Source: Spirochaetaceae bacterium
GTDB lineage: Bacteria; Spirochaetota; Spirochaetia; Treponematales; Breznakiellaceae
Direction: 5' to 3'
Assembly: GCA_031277165.1 (NCBI GenBank)
Contig: JAISLT010000096.1
Location: 1-48,734 of the forward strand
Length of the DNA: 48,734 bases
Under the pieces are notes generated by a model. That model was not told the origin of the DNA and did no database searches. It saw nothing but the letters and a program-made list of their open reading frames with translations. Position 1 is the stretch's first letter; every line of letters begins with the position of its first letter. A program made the translations under genes and the position numbers. Of this stretch, positions 15,704 through 24,283 are shown piece by piece.

Positions 15704-17860
15704 CTATACGTTAATATCCGCGGCCTTCCGCTCCGCCTCTGCCTGGGCCGCGGCGATCTGCCGTTTTTTAAGGGCCTGTTTAAAGATCTGCTCGGTATCG
15801 ACCTTGGTATCGACCCCAAAGAGGGGGCGGACCCCTTCGCCGTTTTCGCTGCGAAAGAGAAAGCCCGAGGCCCGTTCATAGGCCCAGCTGTCTTCGTTGT
15901 TCAACAGATGGTCCAGCGCCACCGTAACCGCCAGGGTAAAGTAGATAAGGGACGAGTTGTTCCGCTTCTTGGGGGCCAGCAGCATGTCCAGCCGTTTTGA
16001 AACAGGGTTGGGCACCTGGAAGACATAGGGGTCCCAGGGGTTATCGATGCCGTCGCAGGGGGCCCGGCTTTCCGCCCCCCCCCGTTTGTTTCCCTGCTCT
16101 ATGTCCATGGCAATGGCGCTTAGGTACCGGCGAAGGGCCCTTACTTCCGGGTACAGGGCCGCGACGGCATTTTTTTGAAACGGCGGGGGCATGATAGACT
16201 CGAACCGGTAGTATGGCAGAAAGTAAAGTCGTTTAATCCAATGCAGCTCATTAAGCAGCCGTTTAGCATAGTTGCTGCTTCTGGATTCGGCGGTATTTTC
16301 CAAAAGCCGGCAATACTCGTCCAGCCTGGGCAGGTATTCCTTTTCGAAACCTTCTTCGTTGATCTTGGACCAGGAATTGATAATCCGTGTCATGGGTCCG
16401 TCGATCCGTTCGGAATTGCCGTCGGGCCCCATAATAACCCCGAATACGGTATAGCGCAGTCCAAAAAAAAGTTCTTCGAGTATGTGGGTTAGAATATAAA
16501 TCTGTTGAAGGGGATCCGTGGGGGCTATTAATTCCACCGGCTTTTTTAGGGTAAACACGTCGGAAAAATACGGGTACAGATCCGGGTACAGGTGGATCCG
16601 TTCCCAGCCGGCCTTAGGGAACAGGGTCTCCAGGGCCGCCAAGCCCTTTTCCAGGGCCTTGGTCTCCGATTCCCGAATCTGCCTTTTTACCTGCTCTTCC
16701 TCGGTCATGGAGCTGAGTTCGGCGGCCTCGACAATATCCCCCGGGACCAGGGTATCGCCCCCCCCCGCCGGTTCCCCGGCGGGGGCCGTGTCGCCGGACA
16801 CGGCGGCGTCACCGGCGGCGTCTTCGGTAACGGCGGCATGGTCCATTTGGGGGCTGATGCGGTCCTTTTCTGTTACCTGAAGAAAAGCCCGGATCCGGTT
16901 TTTCCGTTCCTGGAAGAAGGACTCGTAGGAAATCCAGCGGTTAGAGAGGAGTTTAAGCAGCATGGGGTACAGTTGATACCGGATATCCCGGCGGATCATG
17001 CCGAAAGAAACCAGGGCGCTTCGGATCAGTTCCTGGTACTTTCCCTTGGCCTCGGAGGGGTTTTCCAGATAGAGGATCTTGTAGAGCAGCTTAAAAGCCC
17101 CCTTAATGTGAACCTCCGGGTCCAGATATTCCAGAATATACAGGGGCCGGTAAATGTCCCGCAAAATTTCGGTAAAGTCCGATACCTTAGTGCTTCGGGG
17201 CCGGGTTTGGATCCGGGAAAGGATCGTAGAGATCTGATCAATGTTCCAGTACCGCAGGGTATCGATGACCGAATATGCAAAGGGGGAAGCTTTTTTTAGC
17301 CGCTCGTTGCGTCTTAAGCTGTTCCGGGGAATAAGGGAACGGACCGAGGTAACCAGGGCCTCGATCCGTTTGTAATAGCTGTTCATCCTTCTGTTTACAA
17401 AGGCGGAACTGACATAGTCCGGGGGATCGTTAAAAATAGAAAGCATCGAAACCAGTATTTGGCTGGAATTTTTAATTTCAAATTCCACCTGGCCGCAGTA
17501 TTTATCTATTTTAACCCGTTCCCAGTAACCGGCTTTAACGGGGACCGCCGGATCATCCGCCGGATCGTCCCGTCGTGGGGCTGTTTTCTTGCGGGAGCGC
17601 GGGTCCTTTTCATTCTCCGTACCATCCGCCGCGGCGGTCTCGACCCGGTGCCGGGGCTTTCGGTTCCCTATGTTTACTTCAACCGTCTCGTGCCGTACCC
17701 GTTTTTGCCGGGATGCTTCTTTTTCATTGTTACGCTCGTACCCTACTTCGCCCCCCAGAATTTGGGACATCCGCTTTGCCTCGTCCAGGTCCAGGTTTCC
17801 CAGACGTTCCCTGACTTTACTAAGTTCCCCGGGGGCGTATACTGCCTTTTGTTTTCCCAT
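15704..17860 (-). CDS. large conserved hypothetical protein, treponeme-type, 718 aa
   Basis: There is no signal peptide or membrane helix, so it is cytoplasmic. The first 110 residues are charged and low in complexity (Lys/Arg/Glu/Asp). Two long helical blocks rich in aromatic and basic residues follow (about 110-345 and 400-690), joined by an acidic Ala/Gly/Asp linker near 350-395. It is rich in Tyr, Arg and Leu pairs such as DILRDIYRPLYILEYL. I do not recognise a domain; proteins of this make-up occur as conserved unknowns in treponemes. Two C9 tracts on the plus strand lie within it (16075-16083, 16758-16766). A strong promoter precedes it and the COG4091 gene follows by 23 bases. Confidence 0.75.
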   Translation of the reverse strand: MGKQKAVYAPGELSKVRERLGNLDLDEAKRMSQILGGEVGYERNNEKEASRQKRVRHETVEVNIGNRKPRHRVETAAADGTENEKDPRSRKKTAPRRDDPADDPAVPVKAGYWERVKIDKYCGQVEFEIKNSSQILVSMLSIFNDPPDYVSSAFVNRRMNSYYKRIEALVTSVRSLIPRNSLRRNERLKKASPFAYSVIDTLRYWNIDQISTILSRIQTRPRSTKVSDFTEILRDIYRPLYILEYLDPEVHIKGAFKLLYKILYLENPSEAKGKYQELIRSALVSFGMIRRDIRYQLYPMLLKLLSNRWISYESFFQERKNRIRAFLQVTEKDRISPQMDHAAVTEDAAGDAAVSGDTAPAGEPAGGGDTLVPGDIVEAAELSSMTEEEQVKRQIRESETKALEKGLAALETLFPKAGWERIHLYPDLYPYFSDVFTLKKPVELIAPTDPLQQIYILTHILEELFFGLRYTVFGVIMGPDGNSERIDGPMTRIINSWSKINEEGFEKEYLPRLDEYCRLLENTAESRSSNYAKRLLNELHWIKRLYFLPYYRFESIMPPPFQKNAVAALYPEVRALRRYLSAIAMDIEQGNKRGGAESRAPCDGIDNPWDPYVFQVPNPVSKRLDMLLAPKKRNNSSLIYFTLAVTVALDHLLNNEDSWAYERASGFLFRSENGEGVRPLFGVDTKVDTEQIFKQALKKRQIAAAQAEAERKAADINV

Positions 17861-17912
17861 TCAATAAACCCGTACTGCTTCCTTTCCAGACAAACTCAAA
17901 TCTATGATGTAT

Positions 17913-17940
17913 ATTCTAGTCGAAAGTCCTAAAATGTCAA
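17913..17940 (-). promoter_or_regulatory. sigma-70 promoter of the 718-aa gene
   Basis: On the minus strand TTGACA (17935-17940), 16 bases, TAGAAT (17913-17918), giving a leader of about 46 bases before the ATG at 17860. Confidence 0.7.
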
Positions 17941-17990
17941 ATGCTCCGGGCTTGTGACAAAACCCGGTTTTTCCTTTACCCTAAGGAAGC

Positions 17991-18017
17991 TGTTCCAAAA
18001 ACTGACATTTTGGAACA
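17991..18017. repeat. TTCCAAAA-type inverted repeat
   Basis: TGTTCCAAAA (17991-18000) and TTTTGGAACA (18008-18017) form a perfect 10-base stem with a 7-base loop. Similar hairpins occur at 27269-27293 and 31672-31694. Confidence 0.7.
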
Positions 18018-18059
18018 AGTTCTTCCATAAACAAAATCTGCAAACAAATCTGCGGCCCC

Positions 18060-19070
18060 TTATACAAAGCCCCTTCGCCAGTGCCATACCGGTATTGATA
18101 GTTCCGTTGGAAAGGGGTTGACCTGTTCAAAATCGGGGATCCAGCGGGCATCCGGGGACAGGTCTTGGCAGTATCCGTCCTCAATGCCACATTCGTCAAG
18201 CCAGTGCAGTACGGTGCGGTATTCCGTTTTATTAACCCGGCGGACCGGAGCGGTTCCCCGGGGGGATATGCTCGTATACTGGAACATGAGGGAAAGCATG
18301 GCCCGGCCGGCACAATGTTCCGCAAACCACCGCAGCACATGCCGGGTGGATTCAAGGCAGCCGGGAAGAACCATGTGGCGGACCATGACCCCGGAAACCA
18401 TGCGGTCCGGGCCCTGGTCCCGCTTTTCAAACCTAAGGGGCCGCAGCGCAAGCATCTTTTGTATGGCCCCGACGGCCCGGTCCGGATAATCCGGGGCATT
18501 AAAGTACCGTTCCGATACGGCGCTGTCCAGGGTTTTTAGGTCCGGCAGAAACACCTCCACCGTATCCGAAAGCAGATCCAGGGTTTCGGGAACCTCGTAG
18601 CCCGATGAATTCCACAGCACCGGTATGTCCAGGGCGGCCCCGTCTCTCCGGGCGGCGGCGATGGCCTTAACCAGGGCCGGCACGGCGTGGGTTCCCGTGA
18701 CGATGTTAATATTTTCCGCCCCCCGGTTTTGCAGGGCCAGGCAAATCCGGGCAAATTCCTTCGCATCCACGATCCGGCCCAGGGCTTCCCCGGATGGGAC
18801 CTGGTCCGCGGAGCCGGCGGCCCCCCGCGGGCCCCGGGATATTTGCCGGTTCTGGCAGAAGATGCAGCCCAGGCTGCAGCCGCTGACAAAGATCGTACCG
18901 GAGCCGCCGGTTCCGGTAAGGGGCGGTTCCTCCCCCCGGTGGATGGAAGCGCAGGCAAGGCGCAGGGCGGCCCCTTCTCCGCAGTAACCGCGGCCGGACC
19001 CGGCCCGGCGCATAACCCCGCAGCGGCGGGGACAGAGACGGCAGGGGGCGTAGGGATCCGGGGTTTCCAC
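18060..19070 (-). CDS. radical SAM protein, PflA/PflX-like (COG1313)
   Basis: 336 aa starting with GTG at 19070. An N-terminal cysteine cluster (Cys10, Cys13, Cys17, Cys30) precedes the radical SAM motif C65-x3-C69-x2-C72 (CSLGCIFCQN) and a TIM-barrel with INIVTGTH and DIPVLWNSSGYE, which are typical of the PflX group of pyruvate-formate-lyase-activating-enzyme homologues. It should cleave S-adenosylmethionine with a [4Fe-4S] cluster; the partner is unknown and no glycyl-radical enzyme lies nearby. It diverges from the Gfo/Idh gene with overlapping promoters. No ribosome site is visible before the GTG. Confidence 0.82.
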   Translation of the reverse strand: METPDPYAPCRLCPRRCGVMRRAGSGRGYCGEGAALRLACASIHRGEEPPLTGTGGSGTIFVSGCSLGCIFCQNRQISRGPRGAAGSADQVPSGEALGRIVDAKEFARICLALQNRGAENINIVTGTHAVPALVKAIAAARRDGAALDIPVLWNSSGYEVPETLDLLSDTVEVFLPDLKTLDSAVSERYFNAPDYPDRAVGAIQKMLALRPLRFEKRDQGPDRMVSGVMVRHMVLPGCLESTRHVLRWFAEHCAGRAMLSLMFQYTSISPRGTAPVRRVNKTEYRTVLHWLDECGIEDGYCQDLSPDARWIPDFEQVNPFPTELSIPVWHWRRGFV

Positions 19071-19093
19071 AGCTTAATCATCATAGAAAAAAC

Positions 19094-19122
19094 TTGTTTT
19101 TTACAAGGCTCCGGGGTACACT
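19094..19122 (+). promoter_or_regulatory. candidate leaderless promoter of the Gfo/Idh gene
   Basis: TTGTTT (19094-19099), 17 bases, TACACT (19117-19122), ending five bases before the ATG at 19128. A weaker minus-strand set (TTGTAA 19101-19106, 15 bases, TATGAT 19080-19085) serves the divergent radical SAM gene; the two overlap across CTTGT-T6-ACAAG. Confidence 0.55.
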
Positions 19123-19127
19123 AGGGC

Positions 19128-20303
19128 ATGATAGACGGAAGCCCCCCCAGGACGGAGTTTACGGGGAAGCTGCGGTACGGTATGGTGGGGGGCGGCCCCG
19201 GGGCCTTTATTGGGGATGTGCACCGTAGATCCATAGCCCTGGACGAAATGGCCCTTATTACGGCGGGTTGTTTTTCCCGTTCCTTCGAGAACACCCTAAG
19301 CACGGGAACGGCCCTGGGCATAGACAGGGACCGGCTCTATGGGACCTTTGAAGAAATGGCCGAAGCCGAGGGCAATGGCCCCGGCGGCATTGATTTTGCC
19401 GTCATTGTCACCCCCAATGTAAGTCATTATCCTGCGGTCCGGGCATTTCTACGCCGGGGAATCCCCGTGGTATGCGACAAGCCCCTGTGCTTTACCGAAT
19501 CCCAGGCGATGGAATTAACGGACCTGGCAAAGAGCCGGGACCTTCTTTTTTGCGTTACCTATACCTATACGGGTTTTCCGGCGGTTAAACATGCCCGGGA
19601 GATGATCCGGCACGGCGAAATCGGCGAGGTGATCTATGTGGCCGCCGAGTATCCCCAGGACTGGCTTATCAGCCCCCAGGAAAAAGAAGGGAACAGGCAG
19701 GCCCAATGGCGTACCGATCCCCAATGGACGGGAAACTCCAACTGTGTGGGGGACATAGGATCCCATATCGAAAACATAATTTCGTATGTTACGGGGTTAA
19801 AGATAAAATCCGTCCTGGCCAGGCTGGACAGGCTGGGCCCCGGCCGGGTTTTGGACGATAACGCCACAATCCTGGTAGAATACGAGGGCGGCGCCAAGGG
19901 CGTGTACTGGTCAAGCCAAATGGCCGCCGGGTACGATAACGGCCTTCAATTCCGGATCTTTGGCAGGCAGGGCTCCCTTGAATGGCGGGTGGAAGATCCC
20001 AATTACCTTAGGGTGTCCCTGCGGGATAAACCCCGGATGGTCCTTTCCCGGGGCCGGGACAGCTTTTACCCCCGGGCCCAGGCCTTTTCCCGGATTCCCG
20101 CGGGGCATCCGGAGGGGTACTTTGAGGCCCTAGCAAATATCTATAAAACCTACATGGGTGCCCTGATCAAACAAAGGGCCGGCGAAACCCCCGAGGGGGA
20201 CGATCTGGACTTTCCCAATGGTCAAGACGGCCTAAACGGGGTACGATTCATAAATGCCTGTGTAGAAAGTTCCCGCCAGGGGGCGGTGTGGATTACTTTT
20301 TAG
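19128..20303 (+). CDS. Gfo/Idh/MocA-family oxidoreductase
   Basis: 391 aa. An N-terminal NAD(P) fold begins at YGMVGGGPGAFIG (17-29), and the family signature around the catalytic Lys is CDKPLCFT. The C-terminal alpha/beta domain carries VGDIGSHIENI with the usual His. These enzymes oxidise or epimerise sugars and inositols. It is followed nine bases later by a sugar isomerase/epimerase gene with its own AGGAGG, a pairing common in minor-sugar catabolism, so the two probably act in sequence on one sugar; the substrate is unknown. No strong ribosome site; the -10 box is five bases before the ATG. Confidence 0.88.
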   Translation: MIDGSPPRTEFTGKLRYGMVGGGPGAFIGDVHRRSIALDEMALITAGCFSRSFENTLSTGTALGIDRDRLYGTFEEMAEAEGNGPGGIDFAVIVTPNVSHYPAVRAFLRRGIPVVCDKPLCFTESQAMELTDLAKSRDLLFCVTYTYTGFPAVKHAREMIRHGEIGEVIYVAAEYPQDWLISPQEKEGNRQAQWRTDPQWTGNSNCVGDIGSHIENIISYVTGLKIKSVLARLDRLGPGRVLDDNATILVEYEGGAKGVYWSSQMAAGYDNGLQFRIFGRQGSLEWRVEDPNYLRVSLRDKPRMVLSRGRDSFYPRAQAFSRIPAGHPEGYFEALANIYKTYMGALIKQRAGETPEGDDLDFPNGQDGLNGVRFINACVESSRQGAVWITF

Positions 20304-20312
20304 GAGGAAACG

Positions 20313-21305
20313 ATGCCACGGCCAGTAACCCTATTTACCGGACAATGGGCGGATCTGCCCTTTGAGACAATTTGCGCCAAAGCAAAATCCTTCGGATACG
20401 ACGGCTTGGAGATCGCCTGCTGGGGCGATCACCTGGACTTAAAAAAAGCCGCCGCCGATCCGGCCTATGCTAAAAACAAACTGGATATTCTAGCCCGCCA
20501 CGGCCTTAAGACCTGGGCGATCAGCGCCCACCTGATAGGCCAGTGTGTGGGGGATCGCTGGGACCCCCGGCTGGACGGTTTTGCCCCCGCGGAATTGGCG
20601 GGCAATCCGGGAAGGATCCGCCAATGGGCGGTGGAATATATGACCTATGCCCCGGCGGCGGCAAAGAACATGGGTGTTCCGGTGGTGAACGGTTTCTTGG
20701 GGTCCCCCATTTGGGCCCAGTGGTATTCCTTTCCCCAAACCACCGAAAAGATGATCGACGATGGTTTTAGGGAGATCCGGGAGCTGTGGACCCCAATCTT
20801 TGACGAATTTGATAAGCACGGCGTTAAATTTGCCCTGGAGGTACACCCCACGGAAATTGCCTTTGATTATTACACCGCCCAGCGGCTGCTGGAAGAATTT
20901 AACCACCGGCCAACCCTGGGGTTTAACTTTGATCCTTCCCATCTTGTCTGGCAGGGGCTTAATCCCCAGATATTCCTGCGGGATTTTGCCAAGCGGATCT
21001 ACCATGTGCATATGAAGGATGTGGCGGTAACCCTGGACGGCCGGGGGGGGATCCTCGGATCCCACATCACCTTTGGAGACACCCGGCGGGGATGGAATTT
21101 CCGTTCCCTGGGGCATGGGGATGTGGACTTTGAAAACATTATCCGGGAGCTCAATGTGATGAACTACCAGGGGCCCCTTTCGGTGGAATGGGAAGATTCG
21201 GGGATGGAACGGGAATTTGGCGCTAAGGAAGCCTGCGAATTTGTCCGCCGGGTGGATTTTACCCCCTCCACAACGGCCTTTGACGACGCGCTGCGATCCT
21301 CGTAG
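20313..21305 (+). CDS. sugar phosphate isomerase/epimerase, xylose-isomerase-like TIM barrel
   Basis: 330 aa. AP-endonuclease-2/xylose isomerase-like barrel with metal-site segments FALEVHPTE, FNFDPSHL, YHVHMKD and SVEWED in the expected order, supplying the Glu, Asp, His and Glu ligands of a divalent metal. The likely reaction is epimerisation or isomerisation of a ketose or inosose. AGGAGG sits six bases before the ATG. Co-transcribed with the preceding Gfo/Idh gene. The substrate is not deducible here. Confidence 0.87.
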   Translation: MPRPVTLFTGQWADLPFETICAKAKSFGYDGLEIACWGDHLDLKKAAADPAYAKNKLDILARHGLKTWAISAHLIGQCVGDRWDPRLDGFAPAELAGNPGRIRQWAVEYMTYAPAAAKNMGVPVVNGFLGSPIWAQWYSFPQTTEKMIDDGFREIRELWTPIFDEFDKHGVKFALEVHPTEIAFDYYTAQRLLEEFNHRPTLGFNFDPSHLVWQGLNPQIFLRDFAKRIYHVHMKDVAVTLDGRGGILGSHITFGDTRRGWNFRSLGHGDVDFENIIRELNVMNYQGPLSVEWEDSGMEREFGAKEACEFVRRVDFTPSTTAFDDALRSS

Positions 21306-21367
21306 GAGCCTGTTGCAGTTGTACCATGAACATTCGCAGAATCCCTGGGAAATATGTCCGGGGCCGC

Positions 21368-22756
21368 TTACTGGGCCGTCGTGGTAGAGACCGCCAGACC
21401 CACCATGCTCTTTATATCATGGTCGCTAAAGCGCACTCCTCCGCCTAAAAACAGGTCCCGGTCCGCACTAAGGGCGTTGTAGATACCCCCGTGCAGGTAG
21501 ATCCAGTTAAGGGGGTTGTTTGTGTTGGGATTAAAGAAAGGATACACCGTAAGGGTTCCCCGCAGATTGGGGGGGGCATCCCGGCGGAAATTAAAAATTT
21601 CCCCCGACAGGGCAATCTGGCGAATGGGCTGAACATCCAGCCCTATGCCGGCGCTGCTTTCCAGCAGCCCCCCCCGGAGCGTTACAATGCCAAAACGCCG
21701 GGCCAGTTCCGCATCCACCGAAAAACTATACCGGGTTTCCGTTTTATCCTGGGTGGTGGTTAGCCCCCCGGCAGAGGTGGTGGTAACCACCCTGGAGCTT
21801 ACCCCCTCGGGGGCGCCGTTTACCCCCACCCGGTACCAGCGGTCCCCCGAGGGGGGCTCCAGCCTAAGGGAAGCCCCGGCCCGGACATTGGTGCTGTTAA
21901 AGCCGTAGTTGGCATGGGAATCTACCATTATGCCGGTATTGTTAATCCTATTGACAAAATTCCCCGCGCCGTCCAGAACACCCTGGAGTTTTACCACCGC
22001 CTGTTCCGTCTGCTCTATCGTGGATAAAAGGGAATTGTAGAGCCGGTCGTCATATATGGCCTGGCCCACATTGCCCCTGCCCTGGGCTATTTCGCCGGAG
22101 ATTTGCCGGATGTTTCCCATGGCCAGGTACAGTTCCTGCAGAGAAAGGCTTATATCTTCCTCCCGGGCCGCCAGGATCCGGTCAACCCGTTCGCTGATAA
22201 GGGCGGCGCTCTCCAAAATCCGGGAGATCCGTACCAGTTCTTCCTCTGTTCTGGCGTCAATTTTTGCCGCGATGGAATTAAAGGTTTCCAAAGAAACCGT
22301 CAGCAGGGCCATCTGGTTGTTTTGAAATTCCCGCAGGACATCCGATGCGACTTCCATTAAATCCGATGTTCCCCCATCCGCCTGGATTACGCTGCCCGCC
22401 GGAAGCAGCGTCCCCGTTACCGGCCCCGGATCCAAGTACAGCATGGCGGTCCCCAGGAGGGAAGAGGACCGGCGGGATATAGTTGCCCCCCGGCGGATCT
22501 CCACATCCTTTAGAACCACAATCTTAATCCTGGCGCTGCCCTCCTCCAGGAATATCTCTTCCACCTTACCCACCGGAACCCCCGCCATATACACCCGGGA
22601 CCGGGAAGAAAGCCCGGTGGCATCCCGGATCGTCAGCTGGTAGGTTTTGGTATTGAACCGTGAAAAACCGCTGCTGGACAGGATAATATACCCCGTCCCG
22701 GCGGTTCCAAAGATAATAAAAAACAGCGCTATCTTAACATACCGTGATATTTTCAT
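21368..22756 (-). CDS. MlaD/MCE-family lipid-transport protein with extended C-terminal region
   Basis: 462 aa. A single N-terminal membrane helix (about 8-28) anchors a MCE domain (about 38-115, with GVPVGKVEEI). A long helical stretch follows (about 130-260), and the last 190 residues are made of short amphipathic Gly/aromatic strands (SLRLEPPSGDRWYRVGV, then VTLRGGLLESSAGIGLDV, then FLGGGVRFSDHD). That C-terminal layout occurs in long MCE proteins of several diderm phyla and resembles outer-membrane strands. It is the substrate-binding part of an Mla-type phospholipid transporter. Its ATG overlaps the stop of the ATPase gene by four bases. Confidence 0.85.
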   Translation of the reverse strand: MKISRYVKIALFFIIFGTAGTGYIILSSSGFSRFNTKTYQLTIRDATGLSSRSRVYMAGVPVGKVEEIFLEEGSARIKIVVLKDVEIRRGATISRRSSSLLGTAMLYLDPGPVTGTLLPAGSVIQADGGTSDLMEVASDVLREFQNNQMALLTVSLETFNSIAAKIDARTEEELVRISRILESAALISERVDRILAAREEDISLSLQELYLAMGNIRQISGEIAQGRGNVGQAIYDDRLYNSLLSTIEQTEQAVVKLQGVLDGAGNFVNRINNTGIMVDSHANYGFNSTNVRAGASLRLEPPSGDRWYRVGVNGAPEGVSSRVVTTTSAGGLTTTQDKTETRYSFSVDAELARRFGIVTLRGGLLESSAGIGLDVQPIRQIALSGEIFNFRRDAPPNLRGTLTVYPFFNPNTNNPLNWIYLHGGIYNALSADRDLFLGGGVRFSDHDIKSMVGLAVSTTTAQ

Positions 22757-23505
22757 AGGTTTAATTCGTTAAAGGATATCCTTATAAAATCTTTGACCAT
22801 GGGATGTTCGGACCGGACAAGCTCTTTGGGCTCTCCGTCGGCAATAATATACCCCTGATCAAGAAAAGCTATACGATCCGCGATCCTGAACGCCGATGGA
22901 ATATCATGGGTTATCATTACACAGGTAATGCCCAACTCCCTGTTGACCCGGGTTACCAGATTATTGATCGTCTCGGACAATACCGGATCAAGACCCGTGG
23001 TGGGTTCATCAAAGAACAAAACCTGGGGGTTCATCATAAGCGCCCGGGCTACGCCGACCCGCTTGCGCATTCCCCCGGAAAGTTCATCCGGCCACTTGCA
23101 TTCTATACCCGGAAGCTCTATCCATGCAAGAAGTTCGGCGATCCTTTTATTGATCTGCTCCCTGTCCTTTATGGCCAGGACTTCCTGGAGGGGAAAGGCC
23201 AGATTTTCCCCCACCGTCATAGAATCAAAGAGGGCCGCATTTTGGAAGGAATAGCCAAAATTTCGCCGTATCCGGCTTGTTTCCCGCAAAGACAGGGCCG
23301 TAAGTTCCGTATCCTTAAACCAGATGCGGCCCGAGTCGGCCATAATCATCCCCATGACGGTCTTAAGCAGGACGCTTTTTCCCGTACCGCTCTGGCCAAT
23401 AATGGCATAGAGGGATTTTTCCGGTATGTCCAGGGAAACATCCTTAAGCACCCGGTTTTCGCCGAAGGTTTTTACAAGATTCCGGATACGGATAATAGCT
23501 TCCAT
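22753..23505 (-). CDS. mlaF: Mla-type ABC transporter ATP-binding protein
   Basis: 250 aa, normal for MlaF. Walker A GQSGTGKS (37-44), signature LSGGMRKRV, Walker B VLFFDEPTTGLDP and switch His in MITHD are all intact. It powers lipid movement between the membranes with the permease encoded just upstream and the MCE protein just downstream. The start overlaps the permease stop by one base (TAATG). Together the three form a minimal MlaE-F-D unit with no MlaA, MlaB or MlaC nearby. Confidence 0.92.
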   Translation of the reverse strand: MEAIIRIRNLVKTFGENRVLKDVSLDIPEKSLYAIIGQSGTGKSVLLKTVMGMIMADSGRIWFKDTELTALSLRETSRIRRNFGYSFQNAALFDSMTVGENLAFPLQEVLAIKDREQINKRIAELLAWIELPGIECKWPDELSGGMRKRVGVARALMMNPQVLFFDEPTTGLDPVLSETINNLVTRVNRELGITCVMITHDIPSAFRIADRIAFLDQGYIIADGEPKELVRSEHPMVKDFIRISFNELNL

Positions 23506-24248
23506 TAGAATCCCATCATTATTGTGGCCAGGATATAATCGGCCACCAATATGGATACCGATGACAAAACCACCGCCTTGTTGGCGCTTTCCCCCACGCC
23601 CTTGGCGCCCTGGCTTGCATTAAGCCCGCAGTAACAGCAGATAACGGCGGTGATAAAGCCCATGACAAAGGCCTTGATAAGCCCGCTTATTACATCCGTG
23701 GGCAGGAGCATGTCAAACATATAGTCCAAGTAGCCGCCGGGTTCGATGGCATGAAGGTACACCGAGATGCCGTAGGAGCCGATGGCGCCGATTACATTGG
23801 CCAGGAGGGTTAGGGTGGGAAAAACCAAAAGAGAGGCCAGCACCTTGGGCAATACCAGGTACTGGACCACATTGACGGACATGGCTTCCATGGCGTCAAT
23901 CTGCTCCGTTACCCGCATGGTCCCCAGTTCGGCGGCCATGGCGGAGCCGTTCTTGGCAATCAGCATAAGGGTGGTGATCACCGGGGCCATTTCCCGGGCC
24001 ATGGCCACCGCAGTTACCGCCCCGGTTCCAATCTCCGCATTGAACAACTGGAGGATCCCCACCAATTGAAGGGCAAAGATCATCCCTATGGCCCCCCCTG
24101 AAAGGAGGATTATTGGGATCGAATTAACTCCCAGGTGTTCTATTTCTGCCGCGTACCGGGTCCAGCGAAAGGGGGGAATAATGGCCACCCGCAGCAATTC
24201 CCCCAAAAATGAAAAAAACCGGCCCAGTTTTTCCAGTTGTTCCGTCAT
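23505..24248 (-). CDS. mlaE: Mla-type ABC transporter permease
   Basis: 247 aa from the ATG at 24248; an in-frame TTG at 24260 would add four residues. MlaE family: a conserved GAIGMIFALQ segment, the EMAPVITTLMLIAKNGSAMAAELGTMRVTEQIDAME block, and five or six hydrophobic helices. It spans the inner membrane and couples to MlaF and the MCE protein. First gene of its operon, diverging from the GerMN gene across 35 bases that carry an 11-base direct repeat. No clear Shine-Dalgarno for either start. Confidence 0.9.
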   Translation of the reverse strand: MTEQLEKLGRFFSFLGELLRVAIIPPFRWTRYAAEIEHLGVNSIPIILLSGGAIGMIFALQLVGILQLFNAEIGTGAVTAVAMAREMAPVITTLMLIAKNGSAMAAELGTMRVTEQIDAMEAMSVNVVQYLVLPKVLASLLVFPTLTLLANVIGAIGSYGISVYLHAIEPGGYLDYMFDMLLPTDVISGLIKAFVMGFITAVICCYCGLNASQGAKGVGESANKAVVLSSVSILVADYILATIMMGF

Positions 24249-24249
24249 C

Positions 24250-24283
24250 TTTATAGACAATTTAGGGATAAGTTTATAGACAA
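24250..24283. repeat. 11-base direct repeat between mlaE and the GerMN gene
   Basis: TTTATAGACAA occurs at 24250-24260 and 24273-24283, 23 bases apart. That is about two helical turns, as for a regulator binding site that could serve both divergent units. Confidence 0.5.
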
